The notes beneath the pieces are model-generated. The model saw nothing but the letters and a program-made list of their open reading frames with translations. It was not told where the DNA came from and made no database searches. The position numbers were made by a program, and so were the translations under genes. From Actinotalea sp. Marseille-Q4924 (GTDB lineage Bacteria > Actinomycetota > Actinomycetes > Actinomycetales > Cellulomonadaceae), in contig NZ_CAKAKB010000001.1 of assembly GCF_916618755.1 (NCBI RefSeq), positions 124,001 through 188,000 on the forward strand: a DNA stretch of 64,000 nt, written 5' to 3'. Positions 8,332 to 17,919 of this stretch are shown here, piece by piece. Position 1 is the first letter of the stretch; each line of letters opens with the position of its first letter.

Positions 8332-10009
8332 TACGGGGCTTGACGACGACGCGGCGGCGGGGAGCGGTGAGCTCCCGCCCGGGTCGGACCTGCGTCGGCC
8401 CTGGGTGTCGTCGTACCAGGAGCTCACGGACGCCGTCGGACCGGTCGGAAGCCTGCTCGCGGAGGTGCGGGGCGGGCCGGAGCTGGTCGACAGCCTGGGC
8501 GAGCTCGAGGCGTGGGCCTGGGATGCCGGGTCCCTCGTGGAGGTGGTGGCGGCGTACGAGCGTGTCGTGTCCTGGGCGCGAGCAGGTGCCGCCGCCGCGG
8601 CCGCACGCCTCGCCGACCGGCCCGAGATGAACCCCTCCTGGCCCCGCGAGGTGGGGCGTCCGGCAGAGGCCGACGGTGCCCCGAGCGAGCTCTCTCTCCG
8701 GCTGGGTGTCTCGCGGAGGGCCGCATCCACCCTGGTCGGCATGGGGCAGGCCTTGCGCAGCGTGCACCACAGCACCGGTGACGCGCTCGCGGCGGGACAC
8801 CTGGACTGGCCCAGGGCTCGGGTGGTCGTCGAGTCACTGGAGCACGTCGCGCCTGTCGTCGCACTCGAGGTGGAGGACCGGGTGCTTCCCACGGCCGCCG
8901 GCAGGACGCCGACCCAGCTGCGCCGCGACATCGCACGCATCCTCGAGGAGATCGACCCGGAGGACGCGGCGGACCGTCACGAGCACGCCCGCGCCCGCCG
9001 GTGCGTCACGCGACCCCGAGCCCTGCCGGACGGCATGGCGAGCATGACGGCGACCCTCACGGTCGAGGCGGCCGTGCGGCTGGACGCCTGCCTGCAGGCG
9101 GCGGCGGAGGCGGCACGCCGCGACGGCGACGGCCGGGGTGTCGACCAGCTCCGTGCCGACGCGCTCGATGCGATGGGCGAGGTCGCGTGGACCGCGGGAT
9201 ACATCGGCCTCCCCCCGTCGACACCGGCCGGGGAGTCCCCTCGCGGGGGCTCGCTGCCTGGTGGCCGAGCGACACCGCCTGGTGGCGGAGCGACACCGCC
9301 TGGTCCGGGACAGCCCGACCAGGCCGCGAGCTCCCCGTTCATGGTGCTGGGGCGCCGTGCGGGTCCGCCCGTCCGCGTGCACGTCACCGTCGGATACGGC
9401 ACGCTCCTCGGCCTCGATGATCGACCCGGGGAGCTCGCCGGATACGGTCCCGTCAGCGCCGACGTCGCACGCCGGCTCGCCGTCGACGGGACCTGGCGCC
9501 GACTGCTCGTCGACGAGCCGTCCGGCACGGTGCTCGACGTCGGGAAGACCAGGTACGCGCCACCGGCCGACATGGTGGAGCTCGTCCGCGAACGCAACCG
9601 CAGCTGCGTCTTCCCCACCTGCGGCGTGCCTGCGCGTCGCTGCCAGACGGATCACACCGAGCCCTTTCCGCGCGAGGGTGGACGGCCCGTCGCGTCCGAC
9701 GGCGAACCGCCGCCCGGTGTCGACGGCACCCCCTCGCCGGGTGGGACGGCGGCAGACAACCTCGGTCCGCTCTGCGCGACGCATCACCTCTTCAAGACCC
9801 ACGGCGGGTTCCGACTCGCGCAGCCGCGACCGGGTTCGTTCGTCGTGCACACGCCGTCCGGTCACGTGTACCTGCAGGGCCCGGACCGACCGCCCGGAGT
9901 GCCCGAACCTCCTCCCGGCGGCACCGCGGGGTCGTCCCTGCTCCCCTCACCGGGACGCTCCGGGGCACCTCGAGCGCCGGCGCCTCCCGACGACGTCCCA
10001 CCGTTCTGA
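8324..10009 (+). CDS. DUF222 domain HNH endonuclease, SOS-controlled
   Basis: 561 aa. The N-terminal ~300 residues are DUF222 (13E12-repeat-like), with RLGVSRRAASTLVGMGQALR and HLDWPRARVVVESL. A Pro/Gly-rich linker follows, then an HNH nuclease with paired cysteines (CVFPTC and later CQTDH), the HNH core DHT...NLGPLC, and HHLFKTHGGF. These proteins are common in multiple copies in actinobacteria, and in Mycobacterium tuberculosis several 13E12 genes are DNA-damage induced. The exact role is unknown. The start at 8324 is set by the LexA box/-10 arrangement. Confidence 0.88.
   Translation: MFDTGLDDDAAAGSGELPPGSDLRRPWVSSYQELTDAVGPVGSLLAEVRGGPELVDSLGELEAWAWDAGSLVEVVAAYERVVSWARAGAAAAAARLADRPEMNPSWPREVGRPAEADGAPSELSLRLGVSRRAASTLVGMGQALRSVHHSTGDALAAGHLDWPRARVVVESLEHVAPVVALEVEDRVLPTAAGRTPTQLRRDIARILEEIDPEDAADRHEHARARRCVTRPRALPDGMASMTATLTVEAAVRLDACLQAAAEAARRDGDGRGVDQLRADALDAMGEVAWTAGYIGLPPSTPAGESPRGGSLPGGRATPPGGGATPPGPGQPDQAASSPFMVLGRRAGPPVRVHVTVGYGTLLGLDDRPGELAGYGPVSADVARRLAVDGTWRRLLVDEPSGTVLDVGKTRYAPPADMVELVRERNRSCVFPTCGVPARRCQTDHTEPFPREGGRPVASDGEPPPGVDGTPSPGGTAADNLGPLCATHHLFKTHGGFRLAQPRPGSFVVHTPSGHVYLQGPDRPPGVPEPPPGGTAGSSLLPSPGRSGAPRAPAPPDDVPPF
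9256..9304 (+). repeat. In-frame 21-bp tandem repeat in the HNH gene linker
   Basis: Two copies of a 21-bp unit beginning GCCTGGTGGC and ending GCGACACC (9256-9276 and 9277-9297, one mismatch), plus a 7-base partial third. It encodes a heptad-spaced ATPPGG-type sequence between the DUF222 and HNH domains, so copy changes would only alter linker length. Confidence 0.85.
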
Positions 10010-10342
10010 CCGGACCGACCGCCCGGCACGGCGGTCATGACGGCTCGCGCGACACAGCCCGGATGACGGATCCCCCGGCGCTGCCGGGGTCACGACCCGC
10101 CCGCCCTGCAGGGAGCAGGGCTCCCCGGACACTCCCCGGATCACCGCCCGGCGGACACGGCGCGGATCGCACCAGCGCGTCACGCGGAGGCTGGTGACGC
10201 GCACACCTCGATCACCGAAGGCCGACGCCCGCCGCGACCGCTGCGCTGGACACGCGCGCGTGCACGGCCTGTGCGACGGTCCGGGGCGACAGACTGGGCA
10301 CGCACCGGTGACTCCGAGCGCCGGCCCGACGAAGGAGGAGAC
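10010..10342. other. Intergenic stretch, 333 bp
   Basis: No convincing coding frame on either strand. It holds a short hairpin-forming CCCTGCAGGG...AGCAGGG near 10111-10130 and several scattered CCGG-rich dyads, which may end transcription of the HNH gene. A good ribosome-binding site (GAAGGAGGAG, 10331-10340) for the next gene closes it. Confidence 0.5.
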
Positions 10343-10783
10343 ATGGGTGTCCTGGGCGAGCTGTTCGTAGCGACCCACGCCGCCGCGCTGGAGCGGGCCG
10401 ACGTGCTCGATGCCGGTGAGATCCCCTCGGGTGCCGTGCCGCACATCGAGCTCACCCAGATCGGGGCGCTCGACCTGGAGATCCTCGGCGAGGTGACGGC
10501 GCGCGAGGTCCGGTACGGCTCGGGGGACGTGGAGGTCGCCGAGATCGACCTGGCCCACGACAACCTCTACGGCCTGCCCGCCTTCCTCACCGAGGTCCTC
10601 GCGGCGGTGCGGGAGAGCGAGGACGAGGACGTCGTCGGCGACATCGCCCGCGGGTGGGCGGACGACGCGGAGATCGACGCCTCGACCAGCGACCTGCAGG
10701 AGGTGGTCTCGGCGATCGTCGACCTGGCTGTGCGAGCGACCGAGCGCGGCGAGCAGCTCTACCTCTGGACGCGGAGCGTCTGA
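10343..10783 (+). CDS. Acidic conserved hypothetical protein
   Basis: 146 aa, soluble and strongly acidic, with no signal peptide or membrane segment. It is not a family I recognise. Features seen are a helical N-terminus (MGVLGELFVATHAAALERAD), a sheet-like middle, and a C-terminal helix ending in YLWTRSV. The start is well supported by GAAGGAGGAG two bases before the ATG. It stands alone between the HNH gene and the DUF4235 gene. Confidence 0.7.
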   Translation: MGVLGELFVATHAAALERADVLDAGEIPSGAVPHIELTQIGALDLEILGEVTAREVRYGSGDVEVAEIDLAHDNLYGLPAFLTEVLAAVRESEDEDVVGDIARGWADDAEIDASTSDLQEVVSAIVDLAVRATERGEQLYLWTRSV

Positions 10784-10952
10784 GGCGCGGCACGGAAGCG
10801 GCAGGAAGACGTGCGGGGCCGCCGCCGCGGGTGTCGGAGAGCCGATGGACGGAGGCGCGCGGGACCCTGGACAGCGCGCCGGTGCCGACGCTGCGCCACC
10901 GGCCCGGCCCCGTTAGCGTGAGGCCTGCATCCGTCGATCAAGGAGGTGGCTC

Positions 10953-11210
10953 GTGCCCGAGCTGACGCAGTCCAAGGAAGACATGATGGCCAAGATCCTC
11001 GGCCTCGTCGTCGCGCTCGGAGCGGCATGGGCCGCTCAGCAGGTGATCAACCAGGTCTGGACGAAGGCTTTCGGGCACCGGCCCCCGAAGCCGGAGGACG
11101 AGGGGGACCAGCGGTTCGGCGAGATCGCCGCTGCCGCCACGGTGACGGGCGCGGTCGTGGCGCTCGCTCGCGTGCTCGCGACCCGCGGGGCGGCGCGCTT
11201 CATCAAGTGA
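10953..11210 (+). CDS. DUF4235 small membrane protein
   Basis: 85 aa. The pattern is typical of DUF4235: an N-terminal membrane helix (ILGLVVALGAAWAAQQVIN), the Trp-containing segment VWTKAFGHRPPKPED, and a second hydrophobic helix (AAAATVTGAVVALARVLATR) ending near the C-terminus. Function unknown. The GTG start has AGGAGG at 10941-10946. It is convergent with the mrp operon with a 21-base gap. Confidence 0.8.
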   Translation: MPELTQSKEDMMAKILGLVVALGAAWAAQQVINQVWTKAFGHRPPKPEDEGDQRFGEIAAAATVTGAVVALARVLATRGAARFIK

Positions 11211-11231
11211 CGGAGGCCGCGGCGCCGCGCG

Positions 11232-11627
11232 TCAGTCCGTCGGACGGCGTGGCTCGCCGCGGGCCTCGGCCTCCGCAGCCTCCATGTCCCGGGAGAGCTC
11301 GTCGACGACGAGCAGGTCGTGGCGCACCTTCCCCGTCCGGAACCCGGCACGGGACACCATGTGTGCGGCCACCGGTGACGTGAGCATCTGGAAGCTCGCC
11401 ACGAGCACGAGCACCCACAGCGCCTGTGCGGTGCGGAGGCGCAGGGACAGCCCGACGATCATGAGGATGAGGCCGAGCACCTGCGGCTTCGCGGCCACGT
11501 GCGTGCGGGCCAGCAGGTCCGGGAAGCGCACGAGCCCGACCGCCGCAGCGAACGTCAGCGCGGAACCCCCCAGCAGGCAGAGCGACGCCAGGACGTCGAG
11601 CACGGTGGTCATCGTGTCGCCGCTCAT
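11232..11627 (-). CDS. mrpG: Mrp Na+/H+ antiporter subunit G
   Basis: 131 aa with three membrane helices and the MnhG/PhaG signature (VGLVRFPDLLARTHVAAKPQ). A charged C-terminal tail follows. It is the last gene of the mrp operon, and its ATG overlaps the mrpF stop by four bases (ATGA). With the other subunits it forms the membrane-bound multi-subunit cation/proton antiporter for Na+ and alkali tolerance. Confidence 0.92.
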   Translation of the reverse strand: MSGDTMTTVLDVLASLCLLGGSALTFAAAVGLVRFPDLLARTHVAAKPQVLGLILMIVGLSLRLRTAQALWVLVLVASFQMLTSPVAAHMVSRAGFRTGKVRHDLLVVDELSRDMEAAEAEARGEPRRPTD

Positions 11628-12019
11628 TCCTTGACCTCCCCGGCCGCCGCCCCGCCGTGGTGCTCCTCGTCGACGCCCCGCAGGTCCTCGTCGGTCCGCC
11701 GGGTGCGCTCCGTCTCCAGCGCGGCCAGCTCCTCGCGCGTGAGCACGCGACCCTCGCCCTCGGGTTCGACCGACGCGAAGCGCGCGATCGTCACCGAGCC
11801 GACGAACCCGACGAGCGCCAGGGCGACGAGCATCGGCAACCCGTCGGTGCGCCGGGCCCAGGCCGCTTCCAGGGCGACGGCACCGACGAGCGTGCTGGTG
11901 AGGATGTCCAGCGCCACGCTGCGGTCGAGCATGCTCGGTCCGCGCTCCGCTCGGACGAGGGCCAGCACCCCCGCTGCTGCGAGGAGCACGACGCAGACGG
12001 CGACGACGGGCAGGATCAC
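11624..12019 (-). CDS. mrpF: Mrp Na+/H+ antiporter subunit F
   Basis: 131 aa. Three hydrophobic helices (VVAVCVVLLAAAGVLALVR, ILTSTLVGAVALEA, LVALALVGFVGSVTIARF) flank the MrpF hallmark RAERGPSMLDRSVALDIL. The charged C-terminal tail is longer than usual for the family (about 90 aa). The GTG start at 12019 overlaps the mrpE stop (GTGA), and the gene ends in a four-base overlap with mrpG. Confidence 0.9.
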   Translation of the reverse strand: MILPVVAVCVVLLAAAGVLALVRAERGPSMLDRSVALDILTSTLVGAVALEAAWARRTDGLPMLVALALVGFVGSVTIARFASVEPEGEGRVLTREELAALETERTRRTDEDLRGVDEEHHGGAAAGEVKE

Positions 12020-12603
12020 GGCGCCACCTCCCGCTCGCTGCGGCGGGCCTCGCGCCGGCTCCGGACCAGCCCCGCCTCGGCGAGCTCCTCGTCCGACCCC
12101 AGCGCGCGCAGGATGCGGGCCTCCAGGTCCAGCACGTGGCTCCGCGCCTCCTCCACCCCGCCGCTCGTCGCGACGTCGAGGACGTGCACGTACAGCGTGC
12201 CGGAGACCCGGTGCGCCTCGACGATCACCGAGCCGGGGACCAGCGACGTGAGCACCGCCGTGAGCGTCAGGTAGAGGTCCGAGTGGCTCCGCAGCGGGAC
12301 GGCGAGCACCGCGCTGCGCGGCGTCCGACGCGGGTTCAGGGCCTGCCAGGCGACCTGGATGCTCGCGACCGTCAGGTCGGCCACGAAGCGCGCGACCAGG
12401 TAGAGCAGGGGCCCCACGTGGACACGACCGTGGAAGTCGATGGCCGGCATCGGCAGGACGGCGACGACGGCGAGGCCGACGACGAGCCCGACGAGCAGGG
12501 TGCCGATCGCGAAGTTCCCCCACAGGAGGGCCCACGCGACGGCGAGCCAGACGGCCGTCCAGCCGCGGACGCGCAGCGCACGGCGGCGCGGGTGCAGGCT
12601 CAT
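12016..12603 (-). CDS. mrpE: Mrp Na+/H+ antiporter subunit E
   Basis: 195 aa. The N-terminal membrane helices (WTAVWLAVAWALLWGNFAIG, LLVGLVVGLAVVAVL) are followed by the MrpE core (VADLTVASIQVAWQALNP, VPLRSHSDLYLTLTAVLTS, LVPGSVIVEA). It has a hydrophilic C-terminal extension. It overlaps mrpD by four bases upstream and mrpF by four downstream, so the subunits are translationally coupled. Confidence 0.92.
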   Translation of the reverse strand: MSLHPRRRALRVRGWTAVWLAVAWALLWGNFAIGTLLVGLVVGLAVVAVLPMPAIDFHGRVHVGPLLYLVARFVADLTVASIQVAWQALNPRRTPRSAVLAVPLRSHSDLYLTLTAVLTSLVPGSVIVEAHRVSGTLYVHVLDVATSGGVEEARSHVLDLEARILRALGSDEELAEAGLVRSRREARRSEREVAP

Positions 12604-14288
12604 GGCTCCCCTCCTTCGTCTGTGCCGCTTCCCTCGCCGCCGGTCTCGTCCGGGGCGATCTGCCGCTCCCCGCCGCCGGGGCCGACGTCCTCGAGGTCCG
12701 CGCCCTCCTCGACGGGGTCGGTCCCGCCCTCGCGCCTCGCCTCGTCGGTGACGTCCGCCGAGCGGCCCTCGCCGCGGCCTCCCGGCAGGACGGCGGTCAC
12801 GTACTGGTCCCGGTCGCGCAGCGTCGCCGCCGCTCGCTCCGTGTAGTCGTACAGCGGACCTGCGACGACGGTCAGCGCCACACCGCCGACGACGAGCGCC
12901 GCCGCGGAGCCGACCATCCCCCGCGGCAGGGTCACCTCGGCGACATCCTCCGGCGCGGGCTGCCAGAAGGCCTTGTTCCACGCCTTCACGATCGCGTACA
13001 GGGTCAGCAGGGATGTGGTGATCCCGCCCGCGACGAGCGCGTACGCCAGCGGCGTGCCGACCTGGACACCGGCCTGGATCAGCCCGGCCTTGCCGAGGAA
13101 GCCGGACAGCGGCGGGATCCCGGCGAGGTTCATGGCCGGCAGGAAGAACATCACGGCCAGCAGCGGCGCGAGCCGCGCCAGACCGCCGAGGGCGTCGAGC
13201 GACGTGGAGCCGCCACGACGTTCCATGAGGCCGACGACGAGGAACAGCGTCGTCTGCACGGTGATGTGGTGCGCGACGTAGAACACCGCGGCGGACAGCC
13301 CGGCCTCGGTGGACAGGGCGATGCCGAAGACCATGTACCCGATGTGGCTGACGAGCGTGAAGGAGATCATCCGCTTGACGTCGTTCTGCGCCACGGCGCC
13401 GAGGATGCCCACGATCATCGTCGCGAGCGCCGCCCACAGCAGCAGGTCGTCGGCCCGACCGTCGGGGAACAGCAGCGTCTGCGTCCGGATGATCGCGTAG
13501 ACGCCGACCTTCGTCAGCAGGCCGGCGAACACCGCGGTCACCGGTGCGGGCGCCGTCGGGTAGGAGTCGGGCAGCCACGCGAACAGCGGGAAGATCGCCG
13601 CCTTGATCCCGAAGGCGAGCAGCAGCAGGAGCTGCAGGGCGAAGGCGACGTCGGGGTCGATCTCGTCCAGACGCATGGCCAGCTGCGCCATGTTCACCGT
13701 GCCGGTGGCCGCGTAGACCAGCGCGACGGCAAGGAGGAACAGCAACGACGAGAGCAGCGAGACGACGACGTAGATCGTGCCGGCGCGGATGCGCTCGCCG
13801 GTGCCACCGAGGGTGATGAGCACGTACGACGCGACGAGCAGCATCTCGAAGCCGACGAAGAGGTTGAACAGGTCGCCGGTGAGGAACGCGTTCGCGACGC
13901 CGGCGGTCAGCACGAGGTACGTGGGGTGGAAGATCGCGACGGGGGTCTCGGCGTTGTTGTCCGCCAGGCCCTGCGCGAGGGAGTAGAGCAGGACGCACAG
14001 CGTCACCGCCGACGAGACCGTCAGCATGAGCGTCGAGAGGCGGTCGGCGACGAGGTCGATGCCGACCGGTGCCGCCCAGCTCCCGATGTCCAGGACGAGC
14101 GGCCCGCTGTCCGCGGCCACGAGCAGCGCCACGGACGTGACGAGCACGAGGCTCAGCGCGACCACGCTGATGACGCCCTGTGCCCGGGCGTTGCGCCACA
14201 GCACCAGGGCCAGACCCGCGGCGGCGAGCGGCAGGACGACGGGCAGGGGCACGGCCCAGGTCAGGTCGGACAGGCTGAGGCCGTTCAC
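12600..14288 (-). CDS. mrpD: Mrp Na+/H+ antiporter subunit D
   Basis: 562 aa, about 14 membrane helices, homologous to the proton-pumping NuoM/NuoN subunits of complex I. Visible hallmarks are FGIKAAIFPLFAWLPDSYP, the Lys-containing TKVGVYAIIRTQTLLFPD, and AQNDVKRMISFTLVSHIGYM, which carry the ion-channel Lys and His residues of the family. A hydrophilic Asp/Glu/Gly-rich tail follows the last helix. It overlaps mrpC and mrpE by four bases each. Confidence 0.94.
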   Translation of the reverse strand: MNGLSLSDLTWAVPLPVVLPLAAAGLALVLWRNARAQGVISVVALSLVLVTSVALLVAADSGPLVLDIGSWAAPVGIDLVADRLSTLMLTVSSAVTLCVLLYSLAQGLADNNAETPVAIFHPTYLVLTAGVANAFLTGDLFNLFVGFEMLLVASYVLITLGGTGERIRAGTIYVVVSLLSSLLFLLAVALVYAATGTVNMAQLAMRLDEIDPDVAFALQLLLLLAFGIKAAIFPLFAWLPDSYPTAPAPVTAVFAGLLTKVGVYAIIRTQTLLFPDGRADDLLLWAALATMIVGILGAVAQNDVKRMISFTLVSHIGYMVFGIALSTEAGLSAAVFYVAHHITVQTTLFLVVGLMERRGGSTSLDALGGLARLAPLLAVMFFLPAMNLAGIPPLSGFLGKAGLIQAGVQVGTPLAYALVAGGITTSLLTLYAIVKAWNKAFWQPAPEDVAEVTLPRGMVGSAAALVVGGVALTVVAGPLYDYTERAAATLRDRDQYVTAVLPGGRGEGRSADVTDEARREGGTDPVEEGADLEDVGPGGGERQIAPDETGGEGSGTDEGGEP

Positions 14289-14833
14289 CGGGCGTCACCG
14301 CCCTCGGGGGTCGGGACGGGTTCGGAACCGGGCGCGGACGACGGTGTGCCTGTCGACGACCCGCTCCCCGACGGCCCTGCGCCCCCCGTCTCGTCGTACA
14401 CCTCGGCGGCGTCCTGCTCCAGGGTGGTCGAGGCGTCGTCGTCGCTGCGGTACGCCGCCTCGTCGCGGGCGGCGCGCTCGGCGACCCGGCGGTCCTCGAG
14501 GTCGTCCTGCACCTCGTCGTGCTTGTTGAGCTGCCACGAGCGGTACGCCATGGCGAGCAGGAACGCCGTCATGCCGAGCGTGATGACGATGGCCGTGAGG
14601 ATGAGCGCCTGCGGCAACGGGTCGCTCATCGAGTCCTCGTCGGTGTAGTCGACGATGGGCGCCCCGCCCGCGCGGCCACCCGCAATGAGCAGCACGACGT
14701 TGACGGCGTTGCTCACGAAGATCACGCCGAGCAGCACGCGCGTGAGCGAGCGTTCCAGGAGCAAATAGACGCCGACGGCGGTCAGGGCGGCCGCCACGAT
14801 CACGAGCGTGAGGTTGGGGGAGGTGTCGATCAT
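14285..14833 (-). CDS. mrpC: Mrp Na+/H+ antiporter subunit C
   Basis: 182 aa, homologous to NuoK. The three helices (LVIVAAALTAVGVYLLLERS, RVLLGVIFVSNAVNVVLLIA, LPQALILTAIVITLGMTAFL) are the family pattern. The ~70-residue acidic, Ser/Gly-rich C-terminal tail is extra compared with the usual ~110 aa. It is coupled by 4-base overlaps to mrpA and mrpD. Confidence 0.92.
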   Translation of the reverse strand: MIDTSPNLTLVIVAAALTAVGVYLLLERSLTRVLLGVIFVSNAVNVVLLIAGGRAGGAPIVDYTDEDSMSDPLPQALILTAIVITLGMTAFLLAMAYRSWQLNKHDEVQDDLEDRRVAERAARDEAAYRSDDDASTTLEQDAAEVYDETGGAGPSGSGSSTGTPSSAPGSEPVPTPEGGDAR

Positions 14834-17800
14834 CGTCCGGCGTCCTCACGCGAGATGCGGCCGGCGAGGCTGCCGTCGAGCGGCTCCGACATCGACGTCC
14901 CCGGCCTCGGCGCGCGTGCGTCGGCACGGGGACGGTTCCCGGCTCCCCCGTCCCGGTCGGTGACGTCGGGATCTGCCGTCTCCGGGTCGGCGGAGTCGGG
15001 CGCGCCCTCCTCCGTGTGCCGGTCGATCTCCGCCCCGAGGCTGCGGAGCACGTCGAGGACCACGCCGAGGACGAGCAGGAACACGCCGATGTCGAAGAAC
15101 ACGGACGTCACGAGCTTGATCGGGCCGAGGACCGGGAGCGTGAACTCGATGATCACGCTCTGGAGCAGCGAGCCGCCCGCGAGCACCGCCACGAGGCCCA
15201 CGCCCGCCGAGAGGAAGAGGCCCAGCCCCAGGAGCAGGCCGGGGTGCACCGGAGCGGCGTCGCCCAGCTCGTACCGTCCGCCCGCCAGGTACCGGACGAT
15301 GAGCGCGATGCCGACGACGAGCCCGCCGGCGAAGCCGCCGCCGGGCGTGTTGTGGCCGGCGAACAGCAGGTACAGGCCCACGAGCACCATGGAGTGGAAG
15401 AGCAGCCGGGTGATGATCTCGAACATCACCGAGCGCCGCTGCGGTGCCAGCGTGCTGCCGGCGCCGAGCCACTCGCGGTTGCGCCCCGGCGAGCCGGAGC
15501 GTTCCGCGTGCTGGGCCTGCGCCTGGGAGGCGAGGCGGCGGATCACCGCCGGCTGCGGCACGGAGTCCCACACGTAACCGGTGCCGCGCGCGGAGCTCGA
15601 CCGGAAGATCGACCCGCTGCGGGTGCTCAGGAAGATCAACGACGCCACGCCCGTGGCCGCCACGAGCAGCACGGCGATCTCACCGGTCGTGTCCCACGCC
15701 CGGATGTCCACGAGGGTGACGTTGACGATGTTCCGGCCACCGCCGAAGACGTACGCCTCCTCGGGGAAGTCCGCGGAGACCGGCGCGTGCACCCGCGCGG
15801 TCGGCACCACCAGTGCCAGCGCCCCGACCACCAGGCCCGACGCCACGCCAACGGCGATGCGCAGCCAGCGGCTGGCCGCCAGGGGCCGCACGGAGAAGTA
15901 GGCCGGCAGGCGCCGCAGGACCAGCACGAAGACGACCAGCGTCACCGTCTCGACGAGGACCTGCGTCAGCGCGAGGTCCGGCGCGCCGTGCAGCATGAAC
16001 AGCGCGGCGATGCCGTAGCCGCTCACGCCCGCGAGGACGACGGCCTTGAGCCGCCGTCGGGCGTTCGCGGCCAGCAGCGCCCCAGCCACCGCGAGGCCGC
16101 CGACGACGACCTGGGCGGGGCGGTCGTACAGGCGCAGCTCGTCGACGCCCGGCAGGCCCGTCTGCGTCAGCGCGACGGTCTGCATCGCGACCATGACCAG
16201 GAGGATCACGCCCAGGTACACGGGGAGCGAACCACGCTGCGTGAGGGCCGTGACGTCCGCGGCCACCTCGTCCAGGCGCCGCATGAGTCGTCGGTACGCG
16301 CGGTCCGCGTCGACCGGCACGTGCACCCGGGACTGCGCCCGTTCCACCCGGGTGCGCGCCAGGAAGAGCAGGGCCCCGGCCCCGAGGATGAGGACTGTCA
16401 GCCAGAACGCCGGCTTGAACCCGGCCCAGAGGACCAGGTGGCCGGCCTCGCCGTCGTACGCCGCCGCGTGACCGGAGAGCAGTCGCTCGCCGAGGCCCGG
16501 CAGCACGCCGAGCACCAGACCGAGTGCGGCGAGCACGGCGGCGGGGCCGACGAGGACGACGGACGGGCGGGACACGTGCGGCGCCTCGACGGGCGCGCCG
16601 TCGTCGTCGGTGCTGGGCAGTGGCTTGTCCGCGAAGGCCCCCCACCAGAAGCGCGCGCCGTAGGCGACGGTCAACGCCGACCCGACCACCATGCCGACGA
16701 CGACGAGCAGCCCGGTGGGTGTGCCCGCGTCCGCCAGCAGCGCCTCGAGTGCCGCCTCCTTCGCGACGAAGCCGGCGAAGGGGAACATGCCGATCATGGA
16801 CAGCGTGGCCAGGGCGGCGGCGGTCGCGGTGACGGGGAGGGCGCGGCCGACCCCGGTGAGGCGCCGCAGGTCCCGCGTCCCGGTCGCGGCGTCGACGATG
16901 CCGACGACGAGGAAGAGGGACGCCTTGAACATCGCGTGCGCCCCGAGCATGGCGAGGCCGGCGAGCGCCGTCGCCTTCCCCGGGAGGCCGACGAGGAGCA
17001 CGAGCAGGCCCAGCTGGCTCACGGTGCCGAACGCCAGGACCAGCTTGAGGTCGTACTGGCGCAGCGCGCGGTAGCCGCCGTGGACGAGGGTCCAGGTCCC
17101 GGCCGCTGCCACGACGCCTTTCCACACCGGCACGTCCGCGAACCCTGGGGCGAACCGGGCGACGAGGTACACGCCCGCCTTCACCATCGCGGCGGCGTGG
17201 AGGTAGGCGCTCACCGGGGTCGGTGCCGCCATCGCGGCCGGGAGCCAGAAGTGCAGGGGCACGAGCGCCGACTTGCTCAGCGCGCCGAGCAGGAGGAGGA
17301 CGACGGCGACCGAGGCGACGGTGCCGGCCGGCGGGTCGGCCAGGACGTCCGAGAGCCGGTAGGACCCGACCGACTCGCCCAGGAGGACCAGCCCGACGAG
17401 CATCGCCAGCCCGCCGAACGTGGTGAGGATGATCGCCTGCATGGCGGCCCGGCGGGAGGCCTTGCGGTCCGAGTAGTGGCCGATGAGCAGGTAGGAGAAG
17501 ACCGTCGTCAGCTCCCAGAAGACATACAGCAGCAGCAGGTCGTCGGTGGTGACCAGCCCGAGCATCGCGCCGGCGAAGGCCACGAGCACCCCGCCGAAGC
17601 GGCCGAGCCCCGCGGCGCTCGCGGAGAAGTAGGCGGCGCAGTAGACGAGGACCAGCGCGCCGACCCCGCCGACGAGCAGCGTCATGAGCCAGCCCAGCGT
17701 GTCGAGGCGGAAGGCGAGCTCGATGCTGAGCGCCGGCACCCACGCCACGACCTCCGCCGGGCCCTCACCGCTGAGGACGGCGGGCGTCTGGGCCAGGGCC

Positions 17801-17919
17801 CACACCGCCGCCGACGCCGGCGCCAGCGCCAGCACGAAGAAGGCCCGCCGCCCGAGCCAGGACGCGAGGAGGGGAGCCGCGAGCGCCATGGCGAGGTGCA
17901 CGACGAGCAGCAGCAGCAT
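14830..17919 (-). CDS. mrpA: Mrp Na+/H+ antiporter subunit A fused to subunit B
   Basis: 1029 aa, first gene of the mrp operon. Residues ~1-770 are a NuoL-like MrpA (HFWLPAAMAAPTPVSAYLHA, VKAGVYLVARFAPGF, LAFGTVSQLGLLVLLVGLPG). Next comes the MrpA C-terminal part (GAPDLALTQVLVETVTLVVF). The end carries the MnhB domain (GLYLLFAGHNTPGGGFAGGL), so no separate mrpB exists and the operon order is A/B-C-D-E-F-G. The ATG at 17919 has GGAGG close upstream. Confidence 0.93.
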   Translation of the reverse strand: MLLLLVVHLAMALAAPLLASWLGRRAFFVLALAPASAAVWALAQTPAVLSGEGPAEVVAWVPALSIELAFRLDTLGWLMTLLVGGVGALVLVYCAAYFSASAAGLGRFGGVLVAFAGAMLGLVTTDDLLLLYVFWELTTVFSYLLIGHYSDRKASRRAAMQAIILTTFGGLAMLVGLVLLGESVGSYRLSDVLADPPAGTVASVAVVLLLLGALSKSALVPLHFWLPAAMAAPTPVSAYLHAAAMVKAGVYLVARFAPGFADVPVWKGVVAAAGTWTLVHGGYRALRQYDLKLVLAFGTVSQLGLLVLLVGLPGKATALAGLAMLGAHAMFKASLFLVVGIVDAATGTRDLRRLTGVGRALPVTATAAALATLSMIGMFPFAGFVAKEAALEALLADAGTPTGLLVVVGMVVGSALTVAYGARFWWGAFADKPLPSTDDDGAPVEAPHVSRPSVVLVGPAAVLAALGLVLGVLPGLGERLLSGHAAAYDGEAGHLVLWAGFKPAFWLTVLILGAGALLFLARTRVERAQSRVHVPVDADRAYRRLMRRLDEVAADVTALTQRGSLPVYLGVILLVMVAMQTVALTQTGLPGVDELRLYDRPAQVVVGGLAVAGALLAANARRRLKAVVLAGVSGYGIAALFMLHGAPDLALTQVLVETVTLVVFVLVLRRLPAYFSVRPLAASRWLRIAVGVASGLVVGALALVVPTARVHAPVSADFPEEAYVFGGGRNIVNVTLVDIRAWDTTGEIAVLLVAATGVASLIFLSTRSGSIFRSSSARGTGYVWDSVPQPAVIRRLASQAQAQHAERSGSPGRNREWLGAGSTLAPQRRSVMFEIITRLLFHSMVLVGLYLLFAGHNTPGGGFAGGLVVGIALIVRYLAGGRYELGDAAPVHPGLLLGLGLFLSAGVGLVAVLAGGSLLQSVIIEFTLPVLGPIKLVTSVFFDIGVFLLVLGVVLDVLRSLGAEIDRHTEEGAPDSADPETADPDVTDRDGGAGNRPRADARAPRPGTSMSEPLDGSLAGRISREDAGR

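Noticed and set aside
9256-9304. CRISPR-like repeat
   Set aside because: Only two copies without spacers, in frame within a protein linker.
8324-10009. Mobile element or homing endonuclease
   Set aside because: The HNH domain is fused to DUF222, which is a chromosomal actinobacterial family; there are no terminal repeats, introns or integrase around it.
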